Below are positions 24,701 to 36,323 of a stretch of DNA of 64,000 nt, in pieces (position 1 is the first letter of the stretch; every line of letters begins with the position of its first letter). The stretch is taken from assembly GCF_001522545.3 (NCBI RefSeq), contig NC_031768.1, positions 100,042,214-100,106,213 of the forward strand, in the 5' to 3' direction. The notes beneath the pieces were generated by a model. That model did no database searches and was not told where the DNA came from. It saw nothing but the letters and a program-made list of their open reading frames with translations. Both the position numbers and the translations under genes were made by a program. The DNA comes from Parus major (Eukaryota; Chordata; Aves; Passeriformes; Paridae).

Positions 24701-27700
24701 AGCTCTTATCTCGTTCTTTCCTCTATCTGTAGTTTATTTCAACTAACCAGTTTCTTCCTAATGTTAAATGTAATCTAAATCATATTATTATCAAATCATA
24801 TTATAATCAAATTATATCCAGTTCTACCTTGTGAACAACAACACCCAAGTTCCAGCTGGACCTTCTTTTGTTATTGTGTAATTAAAAATAATATAATACT
24901 GAAATTTCTACGATTTGTATCTTTCTCATGTCTTCAGACTAAAATGATGTGGTTGTTTTTGTCCCTGACATTCAGTATCCCTTTACTATATTTTTAATCT
25001 GCCTCTTTCATTTATGTTTCATAGTGGTGTAGCAGATATACCTTTCCAAGTCCTGTTTATGTGGCACAATGCATACTCATGTTAGCTTTGAATGAAGAAT
25101 TTCTTGGAATCCTTCAATTTAACTTTGCCCACAGGCAAAAATGATAGAGATGATGAAACTGTGATACTTCAGTGTTTAGGTTTCAAAACGCCCAATTAGA
25201 AATCTGCCTGAAATCTGTTTTACAGCAGGCAGAGACAGGACTCTGAAAAACTGTTTGTCTTCCCATGTCAATTTGCAGTTCTACACAAGCTGAAGTCAGT
25301 TATTCAACACAGTGACCTTGAGTTACTTCTGAGATTTTATTGACAACTTCAGCTCTTTGCCAAATCTCTCTTTATTTTTACACAAGTTCTGGCTGTCCTT
25401 GTTTGGATACATTAGTGTCAAACTGAGGAATGCTGATTAGAGAAGACGAGTCATGTACCATGGACAACCTTGCTATCACAGATCCATTTAAATGAGATAA
25501 AAATCCATAATTTTGGCTGGGTGGAGTAGATACAATTTTAGATGTCGTCTTCTCCCTTTCTTTCCTCTTCCCCCAACCTCTTGGATAAGCAATAGCTTGT
25601 TCAAGTAAAAGTAGCAGTAAAAATTAAATGCCTGCCAAGGCTGAAAATAACTAAGTCTGCACAACTAGGCTTGGACACAAAGCAGGACATCTGAAATAAA
25701 TAGATTTCTTCTGGAAGTGTGCAGTAACTGAACCTCAGATCTCTGTGAATCATTCTTCAAGGAAACAGACAAAAAGCTCTTACCTGAACAGGAGGTATAT
25801 TATTTCATTAAAATTATACAATACCAATGTAAAATGTTCAAAGTATAAAAACTTTCATGTAGTTTAAGAAAAAACCCTAGAGATGTCAAACATGAAAAAT
25901 ATTCTATACCTTTGCTGATTAAAATGCAGAAATTTAATGGAAGTATTTTTACATTTTTCAGAAAATCAAATGAAAATAAGATAAAATTGCACTAACCAGG
26001 GGGAAAAGTGAACAGTAGTTACTTCCAAATTATTCTGGGCCATTGACATCTCAGTGCCAAACTTGAAAGAATAATTCAGGCACAGCTCTTTGGGATCATC
26101 TTGGTTGTGGATGGGGTGATTTATTTCAATTCTGCATCTGCAGATAAAATGGAAACCTGAAGAAAATTATTGCACTGATTATGGCTTTAGTCCTGCTCCT
26201 CTCTACTTTGATTTTGATGGAAATTAGTAGCAAATGTATTTCCCAAAGAATTCCCAAAATAATTCCCAAAGAATAAGAATGAATTGTGTTAGCTATTACT
26301 TACATATGCCTCAAAAAATGATTTTTTTTTAAAAAAAAATTGTCTACTTATTAAGATCCCAGTTTTAACAGGAAGAAATTCAGAAATTCTGTATCTTTTT
26401 TTAAATATGTCTCTATCCATTCATTCGTATTCTTTTGTACTCAAGTTAAAAAATATGTGAGCTGGATGCTTCTTAAATTTTAAATTGCACATTGTTTTAC
26501 AAGGAAAGGAATCTCTGCCGTTTTTTGCCCTTAAGACAGTAGTTGATACAAGTCTAGATACTAGTGAGGTATGGCATCCCAGCCATATTTTATTGGAAGG
26601 TGTGATAATTCCATGGGGTAAGGTAATAGGTACTATTGCTGTCATATTGTTGTATTCTGATAAATGTATATACTTTACTTGTGTTGTTGCAGTAAATACA
26701 CATCTTCAGACCTGCCATTAAGGAGAGAGTTTATCTTTGTTGTTGTTCTTCTGATAATTTTCTTCTCAAAAATTTAATTTGTATAAATTCCTGCTTAGGT
26801 AACTTTGAAAAGTATTCCTCATTTTCAAATTGTATCTTCAGTCATATTTATTGTAGGATAAAAATGGAAAAAAAACCCAAACTTTGCTACTGCAGACCGT
26901 GTGCTAATCGACAGTTTAAATAAAGTTAGGTAAAAAAATACGTATATAAAATGAGGTTTCACTGAACATAGATTTACTTCTTAACTAAGGTGCCCCAGAG
27001 ACTGTTCCAGACTTGTATCTTGCTTAGTTTGAAAATAGATACTTTGTATTCTTTGATCTCAACATGGCAGTCTCTCTAAAAAAGTAAATGAACTCTCAGG
27101 CTGTTGGATTCCAAATAATTATATTATTACCTTGAGTGACTGTAATCTTGCTTGGCTTGTTAGACTGCTAGGGCTTGTTTATTGAAGTAAGTCCTTCTGC
27201 CCTCACATCCAGTTTGGGAGATTATTTCTGTTTAGGAAAATGCTCAAGTCTCTATCCAGAAAGGCATGTAAAACACGACTAAGAATACTCCTGTACCCTT
27301 TCCCTATATTGGAATGATTCAATGTTATCTCATTAACAGATAATTAATAAATTTTATATATGAACTTGTTTGACCTGGAGTTTATATGCAATGATGTCAG
27401 TGATATGTTTTGGTCTGATGTCCAGTAGCATCTGAGCATTCATACTAACAAAGCAGAAGGAAGAATGGATGCTCAGAAGCCTGTTGATCAGTCCTTTTCC
27501 CCACATAGTAGCACTAAATAAAAGTATTTTAAGTAAGAAAAAAATTTAAAACTTTTATCACAAGAGCTGTGATAAATACTGATGGAATGGTAATTTTTCT
27601 CTATAAATACTTTAATTACAACGCAGTATTTGTATAGTTCTGCAGTTCTTCAAAGTTTTGATAACTTTGAGCTGACTTTCATCTCTGTTCAAGTAAGTTC

Positions 27701-28470
27701 ATCATGGTAATAACATTTTATAGCCTTCCAAGTTTTCATTTTCACCTATTTTATGAACACCTGCATAACAACGTAAAGGACTCATATTCTTTGCCAAAAT
27801 GCTAATCAAATAACTCTTCTATTACTAATAAAAAATGTAGGATTTTTCCCCTTTAACTGAATCTTCTGTGTATAATAGATTTGCTGGTGAGACTATCAGG
27901 AAAAAAAGATAGAAGAGCTTGTCTTGTTAGTCCTAACCCATTAACGTGGTATTTCAAAGAATATGAAATCCATGCATCAAAGCATGAAGTATGTGAGTTT
28001 AAGCATGTACTTATATTCCTTTATATTCTGAACAGTATTAAAATTTTAAAAAATTAAATATATATTTAAGAGCTTAAATAAGTGTTAAATCACTGTTTCC
28101 ATTGTGGTTACTGTTTTGATAGGCAGGCTGTAATGATTAAACACCTTGCTAAATTAGAGTCTTAAGCATCTGCCTAATTTAAGCAGTAAATCTAACTGAA
28201 GTAAATGAGTCTTATCCTGATTAAGACTCTTGCTGAACTGGGTGAGAGATGGATAATCCTGAGTAACCTTAAAAGTCTGGAAAGCAGGCACTGAAATGAG
28301 TTCAGAAAGTGAAATATGAATTATAGTTCCCCAGCTAGCCATGTCTAGTGCAAATTCCAAATGGTGCCAATCTCTTTATTTAGCAGATGAATCATGCTGG
28401 AGAACAGCTGGGGAATAAATCTATCAAAGTAGGTAGCTACATATACCTGGAAAGAGCAAAATCATGTTAA
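15736..28470. other. Gene-free intergenic stretch
   Basis: Nearly 13 kb of AT-rich DNA without a recognisable gene, LTR or CR1 copy. It holds only scattered T or A runs (for example 24001-24015 and 24408-24418) and short near-repeats such as ATATTTAAGT-GCAAG at 16453 and 16482. Open frames stay under about 95 codons and show no domain. Confidence 0.6.
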
Positions 28471-28474
28471 CATG

Positions 28475-28850
28475 TAAACGCTGTCAGGGAGTTTGGCTGT
28501 GCTGGGTACCAGGGGTGACTGGGCTGCCCTTGCCCTGAGGGACCTGAGCTGGGTTCCCATTGCCCTGTCTTAGTCCAGCTCTGGGATTCACACTGGGGAA
28601 GGGGCTGGTAGCCCCAGGGATGTTGGGTTGCTGTGGGGGAGCTTTCACCTTTCCCTGGGAGATGGGAGCAGGGCATAGTGTGCAGATGTATGCAAAGATC
28701 TCTGAACTGGCTCTGACAAGGAAAGGAGGCCACCACCAGCGTTTCACCTGCCCCAGAGAGAGCTGAGGACGTTGATGTGTCTGTGACATTCCCCAGCTCT
28801 CTGCTTGGGGAACCAGACCCACACAGGCTTCGGGAACGTGGGCATACATA
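28475..28850. other. GC-rich island of unknown origin
   Basis: About 370 bases rich in G, C and CCCTG/CAGGG words inside AT-rich DNA. A 146-codon minus-strand frame (28467-28907) crosses it, but its product is Ser/Pro-rich with no domain, and a second long frame overlaps it in another register. This is a composition effect and not evidence of a gene. Confidence 0.35.
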
Positions 28851-29537
28851 GAAAGAAGGACTAGGAGTGTCTTTTTTAATAGTCATGTATAAGTATTGAT
28901 GGAACATTTTTAATCATTGTGAATTTTTTGTATTTTATTATTTGACCAAGCTGAATGTAAAAACGTTCACTAGGCTGATAATAAATTCTTGCCTTCAAAT
29001 ATGTAGTGTGCTCACTTTTACCCATATTGAGATTTTGAGTGTGACATTCCCTCCCAGCAGATGTTGGTACTGCACATTTAATTTATTGCAATCGTGTCTG
29101 AAAAGCACCTTAATCCTGATTCACAGGGAAGGTATGGAGAAACCCTGCACACTCAGTTTAAAGAAATTAAAACTGAGAAAGTTGTGCCATTGCTTGACCT
29201 CTTATATTTTAGTTTTTAATGCTTCTTTCTTTTATTTCCTAAAGAAGACTACATCTGTCATGTGTCTAACTACCATCTGCAGTAACATTTTCCGAAGATG
29301 TTTTGTTGTGTACTTGGAGTTCCTAGGAAACTTAAGATACAAATATAAGACACCTGGTTTTGGCAGCTATTGCTCTTGTTTTCTGTTCTCAAAATGACAT
29401 TAACTGCTGTAATGTTGAAATTTTGTTTAGTTTTGTTTAGTGTAGTTTTTGAGGGGTTGATTTTTGGATTTATTTTTTTTTGGTGTAGGATTTGGGGGGT
29501 ATGGATGCTGAATGTGAGAAATCAGGCAGGCAGCACA
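28851..29537. other. Intergenic, nothing recognised
   Basis: AT-rich DNA including a T/G-rich tract at 29425-29500. A 151-codon plus-strand frame (28942-29397) has no recognisable domain and no partner exon or signal. I regard it as chance. Confidence 0.5.
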
Positions 29538-29542
29538 GTGTC

Positions 29543-29877
29543 TGTGTGAAACCAAGTCACATAACTTTCTCACATTGGCCTGAGATAGTATGGTCTGAAA
29601 AATCATAAAGAGGAATCAAAACAGTCCTTGGAGAGGGAAAACAACCTTTGCAGGTGTTGTTTGTTGCCTTGTTGTTTTCTTGCAAGAAACAGTCAAGGGC
29701 TGTTGTTCCTACCTGTCCAGTGATGGTGATGTGTTGGTTTGATGACCAATGAAACCTTTTTACCTTTTTGGACCTTCTCAGAACTGTCTATGAAAGAAGA
29801 TCTGGAAGAATAAAACTTGCTCTCTTTTGCAACTAAGGCTGGAGAGCCTGTGTTGTCACTTCACTGTTCCTAATACA
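29543..29877 (+). mobile_element. Solo LTR, plus orientation (short)
   Basis: A 335-base element from TGTGTGAAACC to AATACA with TG...CA ends. GTGTC before it (29538-29542) and GTGTG after it (29878-29882) match at 4 of 5 bases. A CCAAT box is at 29746-29750 and the poly(A) signal AATAAA at 29809-29814, followed by a short U5-like segment. No internal retroviral sequence is attached. Right-hand features are convincing; the left end is less certain. Confidence 0.6.
29809..29814 (+). terminator. LTR poly(A) signal
   Basis: AATAAA lies 63 bases before the LTR end, the usual R-U5 position for a retroviral signal. Confidence 0.6.
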
Positions 29878-29882
29878 GTGTG

Positions 29883-31728
29883 ACAGGGGGGTTTTCTTTT
29901 TTTTAAATAGTGAAACCATATTGTTTTTGAGATTGGATATGGTTTTGTTTGTATTTGTAAAGTACCTGTGGATGCTGTTCAGACACCAGTCTCACTGAAA
30001 TCAGCTGACCTGAGAGTTTTCAATACTTTCTGAACTTTTTTTTCCCTTCAGCACAGGAAACAGTGTCTTCTGGTTGTGGGGATTTTTTTAACATAGATGT
30101 TTTAATGATCTACTCAATAGTTCAACCCTAGAATGAACTGAGGTATTAGGACCTTTCTGTATTAAAAGGCAGAAACAGATGTGGGCTTTGTTTGGTTTTT
30201 TTTTTTTTGGGGGGGGGAGTGGTTTTGTTTAGTTTTTTTTTACTTGACTGTGTGTTTATTTTTGCTTCTGTAATCTGGAGCACATGGAAATTCCTAAAAA
30301 GTTTTTAAAGCATCCCTTAGGATTTCTTTCATTTTATCAAGAGAAGCAAAGGTCTCATCATCTGAACTCATTTGCTTAGAAAGGGATCACCTTCTATCTA
30401 ATTTTCCTGCCTCTATGTGTGATGGTTAATTGAACATCTGGAGGAACAGCATGTCCTTTCTCCCAGGTTCAGGTTGAGAACTCTTATCTTGCTCCCAGTA
30501 GAAAACTTGAGTTTCAAGTAAACATTTGATATGTATGCTTGAGTTCTCTCCCATCCCCCTGACAACTGATTGTTCCTGTGTTTTAATTAATACCATGTTT
30601 TCCATCAGGCAAATTTAAAAGAGTAGACCTGTTTCTATTTAAAGTGAATATTAAGAGACAGAAGGAAAAGCACAAGAGAAGTCAAAAAGCAGAGGAAAAA
30701 AATGTTTTCACTTTTTGAAGTAAAGTGATGGAAGCACACCCTGGTAAAAGCTTAAATTTATGTGCTGCCAATAAGGCTCTTGGTATAAAAGAAAAGTCAT
30801 TCAAACAGTTCAGGCCTGTAGGTTTCTTTTATTAATTTGTTTTCAAATTTTATGGATAAATACTTTATTTTTTAATTTTATATATGATACTGCACTGAAG
30901 ACCTATTCTAGCTTTGTTTTCATTTTTGGAATGACAGAATACATTTGAAAGAGGGAAAAAAATATTGGTGCCAAATGGGAGAATGTGGGGTTCTCTTCTG
31001 TCTGAAGATATGACAGAAAGAGGTTTTCTGTCAGAGAAAGAGGTTCATAGATAACTGACTTTAGTTAAAATAGGACCAAAAGTATCATCAACTTCTAAGG
31101 TCAGAGGTAACCATACCAATTCAAGTTTGCATTTTTTCAAAAAATTAAATTGAGACATATTGACATGCTTTTTTCCTACCATATAACCTGTCCTTTGGAA
31201 AAAAGAAACCAAAATCTCCTGAACTTAGCTCTTATCAGAGCCTTGCATTTTGTTGTCTCACACTGTCCTTGTTTTCTTCTTCCATGAAATCAAGTTCTAT
31301 TTCCTTATTATGACAGAAAGAGAACAGCTGAGCTATTACAGGCTCTTCCTCTGGTTGGATTTAGCAAACAGAGTACTCAATGATTGCAGCAGATGTCTCT
31401 GATTTTAGCCTTTTACCTCTTTCCTGGAGCAAGTGTTAGGATGCTCATAACCTGGAGACAAGCCCACAAATAGCAGGAACGATGCATTAGGATAGCCAGC
31501 AGCCCTAGGAATTCAGCCATTAATCCCATGAGCTTAATTTTCCATCAACCATACTCACTGCATATTCAATTTTTTTTGTTTTTATAGCATGTCCTGAAAT
31601 TCTCTCTCCTGGCCTGGTGCTTTTCCCTCTCCATAATTTCTTCATTTATGTCTGAAGACATCATTCCCTTTGTCTGAGGAGATTCCCGTCTACCTTCGTG
31701 ATCTTTTTTGGGGACACAGAAAATTAGA
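29883..31728. other. Intergenic, nothing recognised
   Basis: AT-rich DNA with a T/G homopolymer tract at 30196-30242 (a T run followed by nine G, then another T run). No gene or known repeat recognised. Confidence 0.55.
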
Positions 31729-31729
31729 C

Positions 31730-32000
31730 TTAAAAACTCACCCAATTAGTGAATGACACGAAGTTGCATGATGGTTATCCTGGAGAGAAGGGATTCCATT
31801 TAGCAGAATTTTAACAGGCTTGAGAAATGGTGCCTCAGGAGATCCAGCAAGGTCAAGTGCAATGCATAGAGACTAAGAGATGGATGGATGGATGGATGGA
31901 TGGATGATGGATGGATGGATGGATGGATGGATGGATGGATGGATGGATGGATGGATGAACAGCCCTGTGGAGAAGGAGTTGGATACCCTGGTGGAACTAA
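31730..32000 (+). mobile_element. CR1 LINE fragment, reverse transcriptase region, split by a microsatellite
   Basis: Decayed CR1 sequence in sense orientation. Before 31876 it follows the segment after the reverse transcriptase catalytic region: an AATGACACGAAGTTG stretch (from the FADDTKL motif), GGGATTCCATT, then ACAGGCTTGAGAAATGG and GGTCAAGTGCAATGC. After the GGAT array it resumes with ACAGCCCTGTGGAGAAGGA and CCTGGTGGA. The expected CR1 stretch between these is replaced by the array. It has frame breaks and is not coding. Confidence 0.75.
31879..31958. repeat. (GGAT)n microsatellite, about 80 bases
   Basis: About twenty tandem GGAT units with one interruption (GATGATGG at 31904-31911). 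It sits inside a CR1 copy and is probably length-variable. The reverse frame gives a false Ile-His-Pro-Ser repeat protein. Confidence 0.95.
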
Positions 32001-32917
32001 CAGTTGGCTAATGTAACCCCACAGGTGTGTGCTGCTGACAGGGGTGGGGTTGTGTTTTGTATTTGCTGGAACTATTTCAGCTGCCACAGGGTAATTGTAC
32101 AGAGTGATCTGCAGCAGAGGCACTAAATGCTTTTTCCTCCTAGTAGAACCTTCAGGAAAATACCTATGTCTTAGTATCCCCTGATTACAAATTACACAAA
32201 GTAAGCATTCTAAGCTCTGGAAAGGTAACTCCTGGCCATCAAGTAGCATAAAGAGTCAGCTGCAGGGTTTTGGCATTATTGAGAGCTCACACTGACTGCA
32301 TGCAGTTCACTGCCAACCTTCTGCTGACATATATCAAATAGGAGACCCAGTTACAGAAAGACCTAAATAGTGTTTTGCACTAAGCCTCCACTTGTTTATT
32401 AATGACAATTGACTGGATGAAACATACAGTTTTGTTCCAGGTTATTTTTCCTAAGAGTGTGACAGCTACTCCCCAGTTTGGTGTGGCTCTAAAGGAATGA
32501 CATATGTACCACAGAATGCTCATGTGGAAATGCTTTTATGTTAATAACATTGTGTAAAGGAAAGTATGATCATTTGAAGATTGTTTCCAATTTGGAACTT
32601 TCTGGCTTCTCTTTATGATCTGAGCAATGCTTGGGCGTTTTTTTGCTTTGTTTTTTCTTTTCCTGATCTGAGGCTTTTGAATCATCAGATTCCCCAGTTA
32701 GTATTTACTAGTTGCCTTGAAGGATATGGAGATTCATCATTTCTTCCAGGTTCATAAGTTTCTGTGGCTCCTTAGAGGGCAAAATCTGAGTGTATCTATC
32801 CTTCAGGGTGGAAGAGTAATGAAAACATACCTTTCTTTTTTCTTCCTGCATATTGATATGTGTTTTTGTCCTTTTCCATTTTTTGTGCTCCTTGTTGACT
32901 TGTTAGTATTACTGCAG
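32001..32917. other. Intergenic, nothing recognised
   Basis: Sequence between two CR1 fragments of opposite orientation. No gene or further repeat could be identified. Confidence 0.5.
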
Positions 32918-33020
32918 ACACCTGCAAAGATCTTTCACTAGATCAGGTTGTCCCAAGCCCCATCCATCCTGGCCTTCCTTCCAGGGAATAGGCATCCACA
33001 GCTTCTGGAGAAGCATTAGC
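32918..33020 (-). mobile_element. CR1 LINE 3' fragment, minus orientation
   Basis: The reverse complement reads AGAAGCTGTGGATGCC, TCCCTGGAAGG, AGGATGGATGGGGCTT and GACAACCTGATCTAGTG, the usual order near the CR1 3' end. Only about 100 bases remain. Confidence 0.65.
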
Positions 33021-34400
33021 TACTTGGATAGAGCATTTTTTAACAGAGTAGTGTGCCAAACAGCTGAATTTTGAGATGGAAATACTTTTTCCCACTGAAG
33101 AAATCCTGAGGATAATGCTGACTTAAATAAGGTGGTGAGGTTTTCCAAGACTTTTTTCACAGAAGGGGACAGGTGGATGGAACATTGTATGCCATCTAGA
33201 ATGCTTCCCTCTTTCCTCTTGAATCAGTTTGAGTCTATGCAGAGATGGTGTGGGCTGAATTCATTCAGGAATTATTGAAGTTTGGAAAATAATGAAGAAA
33301 TGCTTTTGGGATGTATCATATGTTTTACAGTAAATAGCGTGTTCTCATTTCTTCCTTCATTGCTCTGTCTGATGTAGAAGTTAAAGAAGTAAAATTTGTG
33401 TTTGAGTGGATCTTTGGAAAGATCATCTGGGGAAAATGGGGAGGATATAAAGAAATATGCCTAGATGAAGGAAAGATAGAGATGTTTGCTTTTCTTTGCC
33501 ATGCCCATGAGTTATGCACACATGCAAATGCTATCTTGTCTCACATGGGTGGTGGTTGAAAACTGTATCTGTAGATGCAGTTCTCATGAACATAAAAAGA
33601 GTTAACCATTAGTGCTCTCTCAGTTATCTTCTCTGAGATTTTTGAGGTTTGATATAGTTATCACCAGCTTGTAAAGTCTCTCAGGAAAAAAAAAGTTTAT
33701 ATTTAAAAAGAAAAAGAGAACTTTTTATATTTTAATCTTTTTCTTTTTTTCTTTTTTTATTTTCCCTGTGAAAATAGTTACTGTGTTCTTGGATATTTTG
33801 CTTTTGTGAACTACTGAATGGAGACACTTCAAGACACTGACAACTGAGAGCGTGTGTATTTTAAAGATGGGCCTTGAGGAAAGCATTATCTAAAGAGATT
33901 AGCAAGTTTATTTGCTCAAAGATGGTTTTAATGAATACTCTGTGGTCATTTTAAGTTCTAGTTCCATATGCTAAGAGATGAGATGCGTACATACATACAC
34001 ACACACGACTGTGTTCAGCTTATGAACTGTTCTTGAAATCACAGTTCAGCTTGAACCAAATTAACTACAAGGCTTGAGAACTACACAGTTGGGAAAATCT
34101 TGGAGGGAATTGAAAATAAGGATTTAACTTGCAGAAGGGCAATTTCCAACTGAGCTATGCCTAGGAGTTGACTGGCTGATGGGAACACTGTTTTTGACCA
34201 AACAGTCAGAATATACAGAAATCAGTGTGGTACCTGCCCATAATTGCCCAAACTTATTCCAGCATGGAGGGGTATAAGACTGAGCTAGCAATACCATGAA
34301 GGACCGAGGGAAGCACCAGTAATAAATCCATGGGAAAAGTCTTGATTAATATTGTAGCATACAAACCTCTTGGTTCATTGATGTTTGTTAGTACAGAAAG
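33021..34400. other. Intergenic, nothing recognised
   Basis: AT-rich DNA with A/T runs at 33686-33760 and a short CA/TACA tract at 33988-34008. No gene recognised. Confidence 0.55.
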
Positions 34401-34406
34401 CTGGAC

Positions 34407-34825
34407 TGTGAGGTGCTCCCACCCAGGGAGGCAAAGATTTAGTTTCAGATAAGCATTGTTAAAGTGAGAGGCATGACTTTATGCCTGGGAAGAGGGAATT
34501 CTAAACCTCTGCCTCAGGCAATGTGCCCTGTGAGCCTGGGAAGAAACTCCACCCCAGACCCCTCATGAGGTTCTGACTGGGTTTGAGCCCCTGGGGTTTC
34601 TCCCTTGCTGTGTTCCGAGTGGTCCCTGATCCTGAGCTCCACCCTGGTTCTGTCCCTCAAAACCCATCTCCCTGCCTCTGTTCAGGGCTCTCTGTCTCTG
34701 GATCTGAGTTTGTTCCTGTGCTGAATAAATAGTTTCCTGAGCAGAAGCTCATCTTGTTTGTGTCCCATGCCAGTTCCTGGTAACTGGCTTCTCTGAACAA
34801 GATCCTGCAGCTGTGGAACGCAACA
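34407..34825 (+). mobile_element. Solo LTR, plus orientation
   Basis: A 419-base element from TGTGAGGTGC to ACGCAACA with TG...CA ends. It is flanked by CTGGAC (34401-34406) and CTGGGC (34826-34831), a 6-base target duplication with one mismatch, which fits a class II (beta-like) endogenous retrovirus. GC content is higher than in the surroundings. AATAAA lies at 34724-34729, 97 bases before the end. No internal genes remain. Confidence 0.75.
34724..34729 (+). terminator. LTR poly(A) signal
   Basis: AATAAA in the context CTGAATAAATAG, at the expected R-U5 position of the LTR. Confidence 0.6.
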
Positions 34826-34831
34826 CTGGGC

Positions 34832-35590
34832 TTCTTTTGTAGATAATGGTTTGGATATTACGGTATCTGTGTCATTTTGCCTAAAGAGAGGAAGAGGTCT
34901 AGAAATAATATTTTCTTAGTCTTGATCATTTCTCTTGGACCTCTTAAAAAAGGGTTCTTTTTTCTTATTTTTCCCAACATCATGACTTCCATTAGTTATG
35001 GGTGTAATAAATGGAATTGATTAGTGCTAACTAAATTGTAACTATTTGGGAAGTTATTATTAGAAGCAATCAAAAGAATCAGTGTTACAAGGCAGATGTA
35101 CCCCTTTACAGATGTGTTACATGTTTAAATTAAGGTACAGGATGTAGTTTTGAGATAAGCGATGTCCCAAGATGAAATCAACCTTGAGATGGACAAAGTT
35201 GGAACAACTTTAGGCATAAGGCCTAAAATTCATTAAATGTAAGACTAATTAGTAGACTTACATAACACAATGCTTAGTACACACATACAAATCTGTGAGG
35301 CCATCCAGAGGACAGCGAGGATGAGTGTAAGCCTTCATCCAAAGACCACCAAAAGAAGGCTGGAGACCCCTTAACAACAAGTGAGGCATGTGCCACAAGC
35401 AATAGTACCATAAAGTAAAAAAAATTGGAAGTAGGAGGAAATTTAGGGGAAACATTAATGAATAAGCATACAGTATATAAGTTTAGTTTGAATTGTTCTG
35501 TTTTTTACGTGAGGTGGGGTGAGAAGACCTCCCTATACCTGGTTGGTTTTGCTTATGCTTTAATCATACTTAATTACTGGAAATTGCATA
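34832..35590. other. Intergenic, nothing recognised
   Basis: AT-rich sequence without gene or identifiable repeat. Confidence 0.55.
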
Positions 35591-35593
35591 TAT

Positions 35594-35647
35594 AAATTGT
35601 ATTTTTTTATTAAATTGTATTCTTTTGCTAAATTGTATTCTTTTATA
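35594..35647. repeat. Three 18-base tandem copies
   Basis: The unit AAATTGTATTCTTTTGCT repeats with an 18-base period from 35594, 35612 and 35630, with small differences. A hyper-AT tract follows. Confidence 0.8.
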
Positions 35648-35790
35648 CCAAATTACTATACAATTTTTTATTTTAAAAAATTTAAATATTTAAAATATTT
35701 AAAAAATATTTTAAATAATTTTTTTAAAAAAATTATACCAAATTACTAATACAAATTGCTATACAATTACAATACAGTTGTGTTCATTTT
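35648..35790. repeat. AT-only tract with palindromic blocks
   Basis: About 75 bases (35662-35742) are almost wholly A and T, with mirrored TTTAAA/AAATATTT blocks. ATACCAAATTACTA occurs on both sides of it (35646 and 35736), so part of the tract may have arisen by local duplication. Confidence 0.7.
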
Positions 35791-36274
35791 TAATTAAACT
35801 GCTATTAACTCAAGGGACCTAGTTGTCAAAATTCTAATTTCATTTATAACATGGGTGTAATGATTAATAAGTTTAAAAATTAATCAATTTCGTTGATCCA
35901 TGCCATGTAATGAAAAGAACATCTTGTGCTGTATGTGTAACAAAAATGGATGTTGGTAATATGATTCTATGGAACTGAATCATTCAAGGTATGTTATAAA
36001 GGATAAAGACATTCCTAGAACCTTCAGACGTAATATTGAAGGCCAAAAAAATTTAAAAGATGGTGAAAATGTACCATTTCAAAGAGAAAATTAACTAGGC
36101 CTTCTTTCAACTCAGATATGTTAGAAAAGGACCAAATAGAAACAGATAAAATACTAATGGTTGATATAAAAGTGCCCGATAGTACAATTTTACTTGCTGG
36201 TAAAACTTTTTCTTCTGAAATGATAGTTTAACATTATTTGCAGGAAAATGGATGCTTTCTGATAAATTTTAAAG

Positions 36275-36323
36275 GTTTTGTTTGGTTTGGTTTCATTTTA
36301 TTTTGTTTTGTTTTGTTTTTTTA
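36275..36323. repeat. Degenerate (TTTTG)n tract
   Basis: T-rich pentamer-like repeats, GTTTTGTTTGG then TTTTGTTTTG. It may be an old reversed poly(A) tail, but no retroposed body is recognised. Confidence 0.7.

Noticed and set aside
28467..28907. A 146-codon minus-strand frame
   Set aside because: Explained by the GC-rich island lacking stop codons. The Ser/Pro-rich product has no recognisable motif.
28942..29397. A 151-codon plus-strand frame rich in Cys, Phe and Leu
   Set aside because: No domain, no splice partner, no promoter or poly(A) context. AT-rich neutral DNA of this size gives such frames by chance.
31800..32249. A 149-codon minus-strand frame with Ile-His-Pro-Ser repeats
   Set aside because: The repeats are a translation of the GGAT microsatellite within a CR1 fragment.
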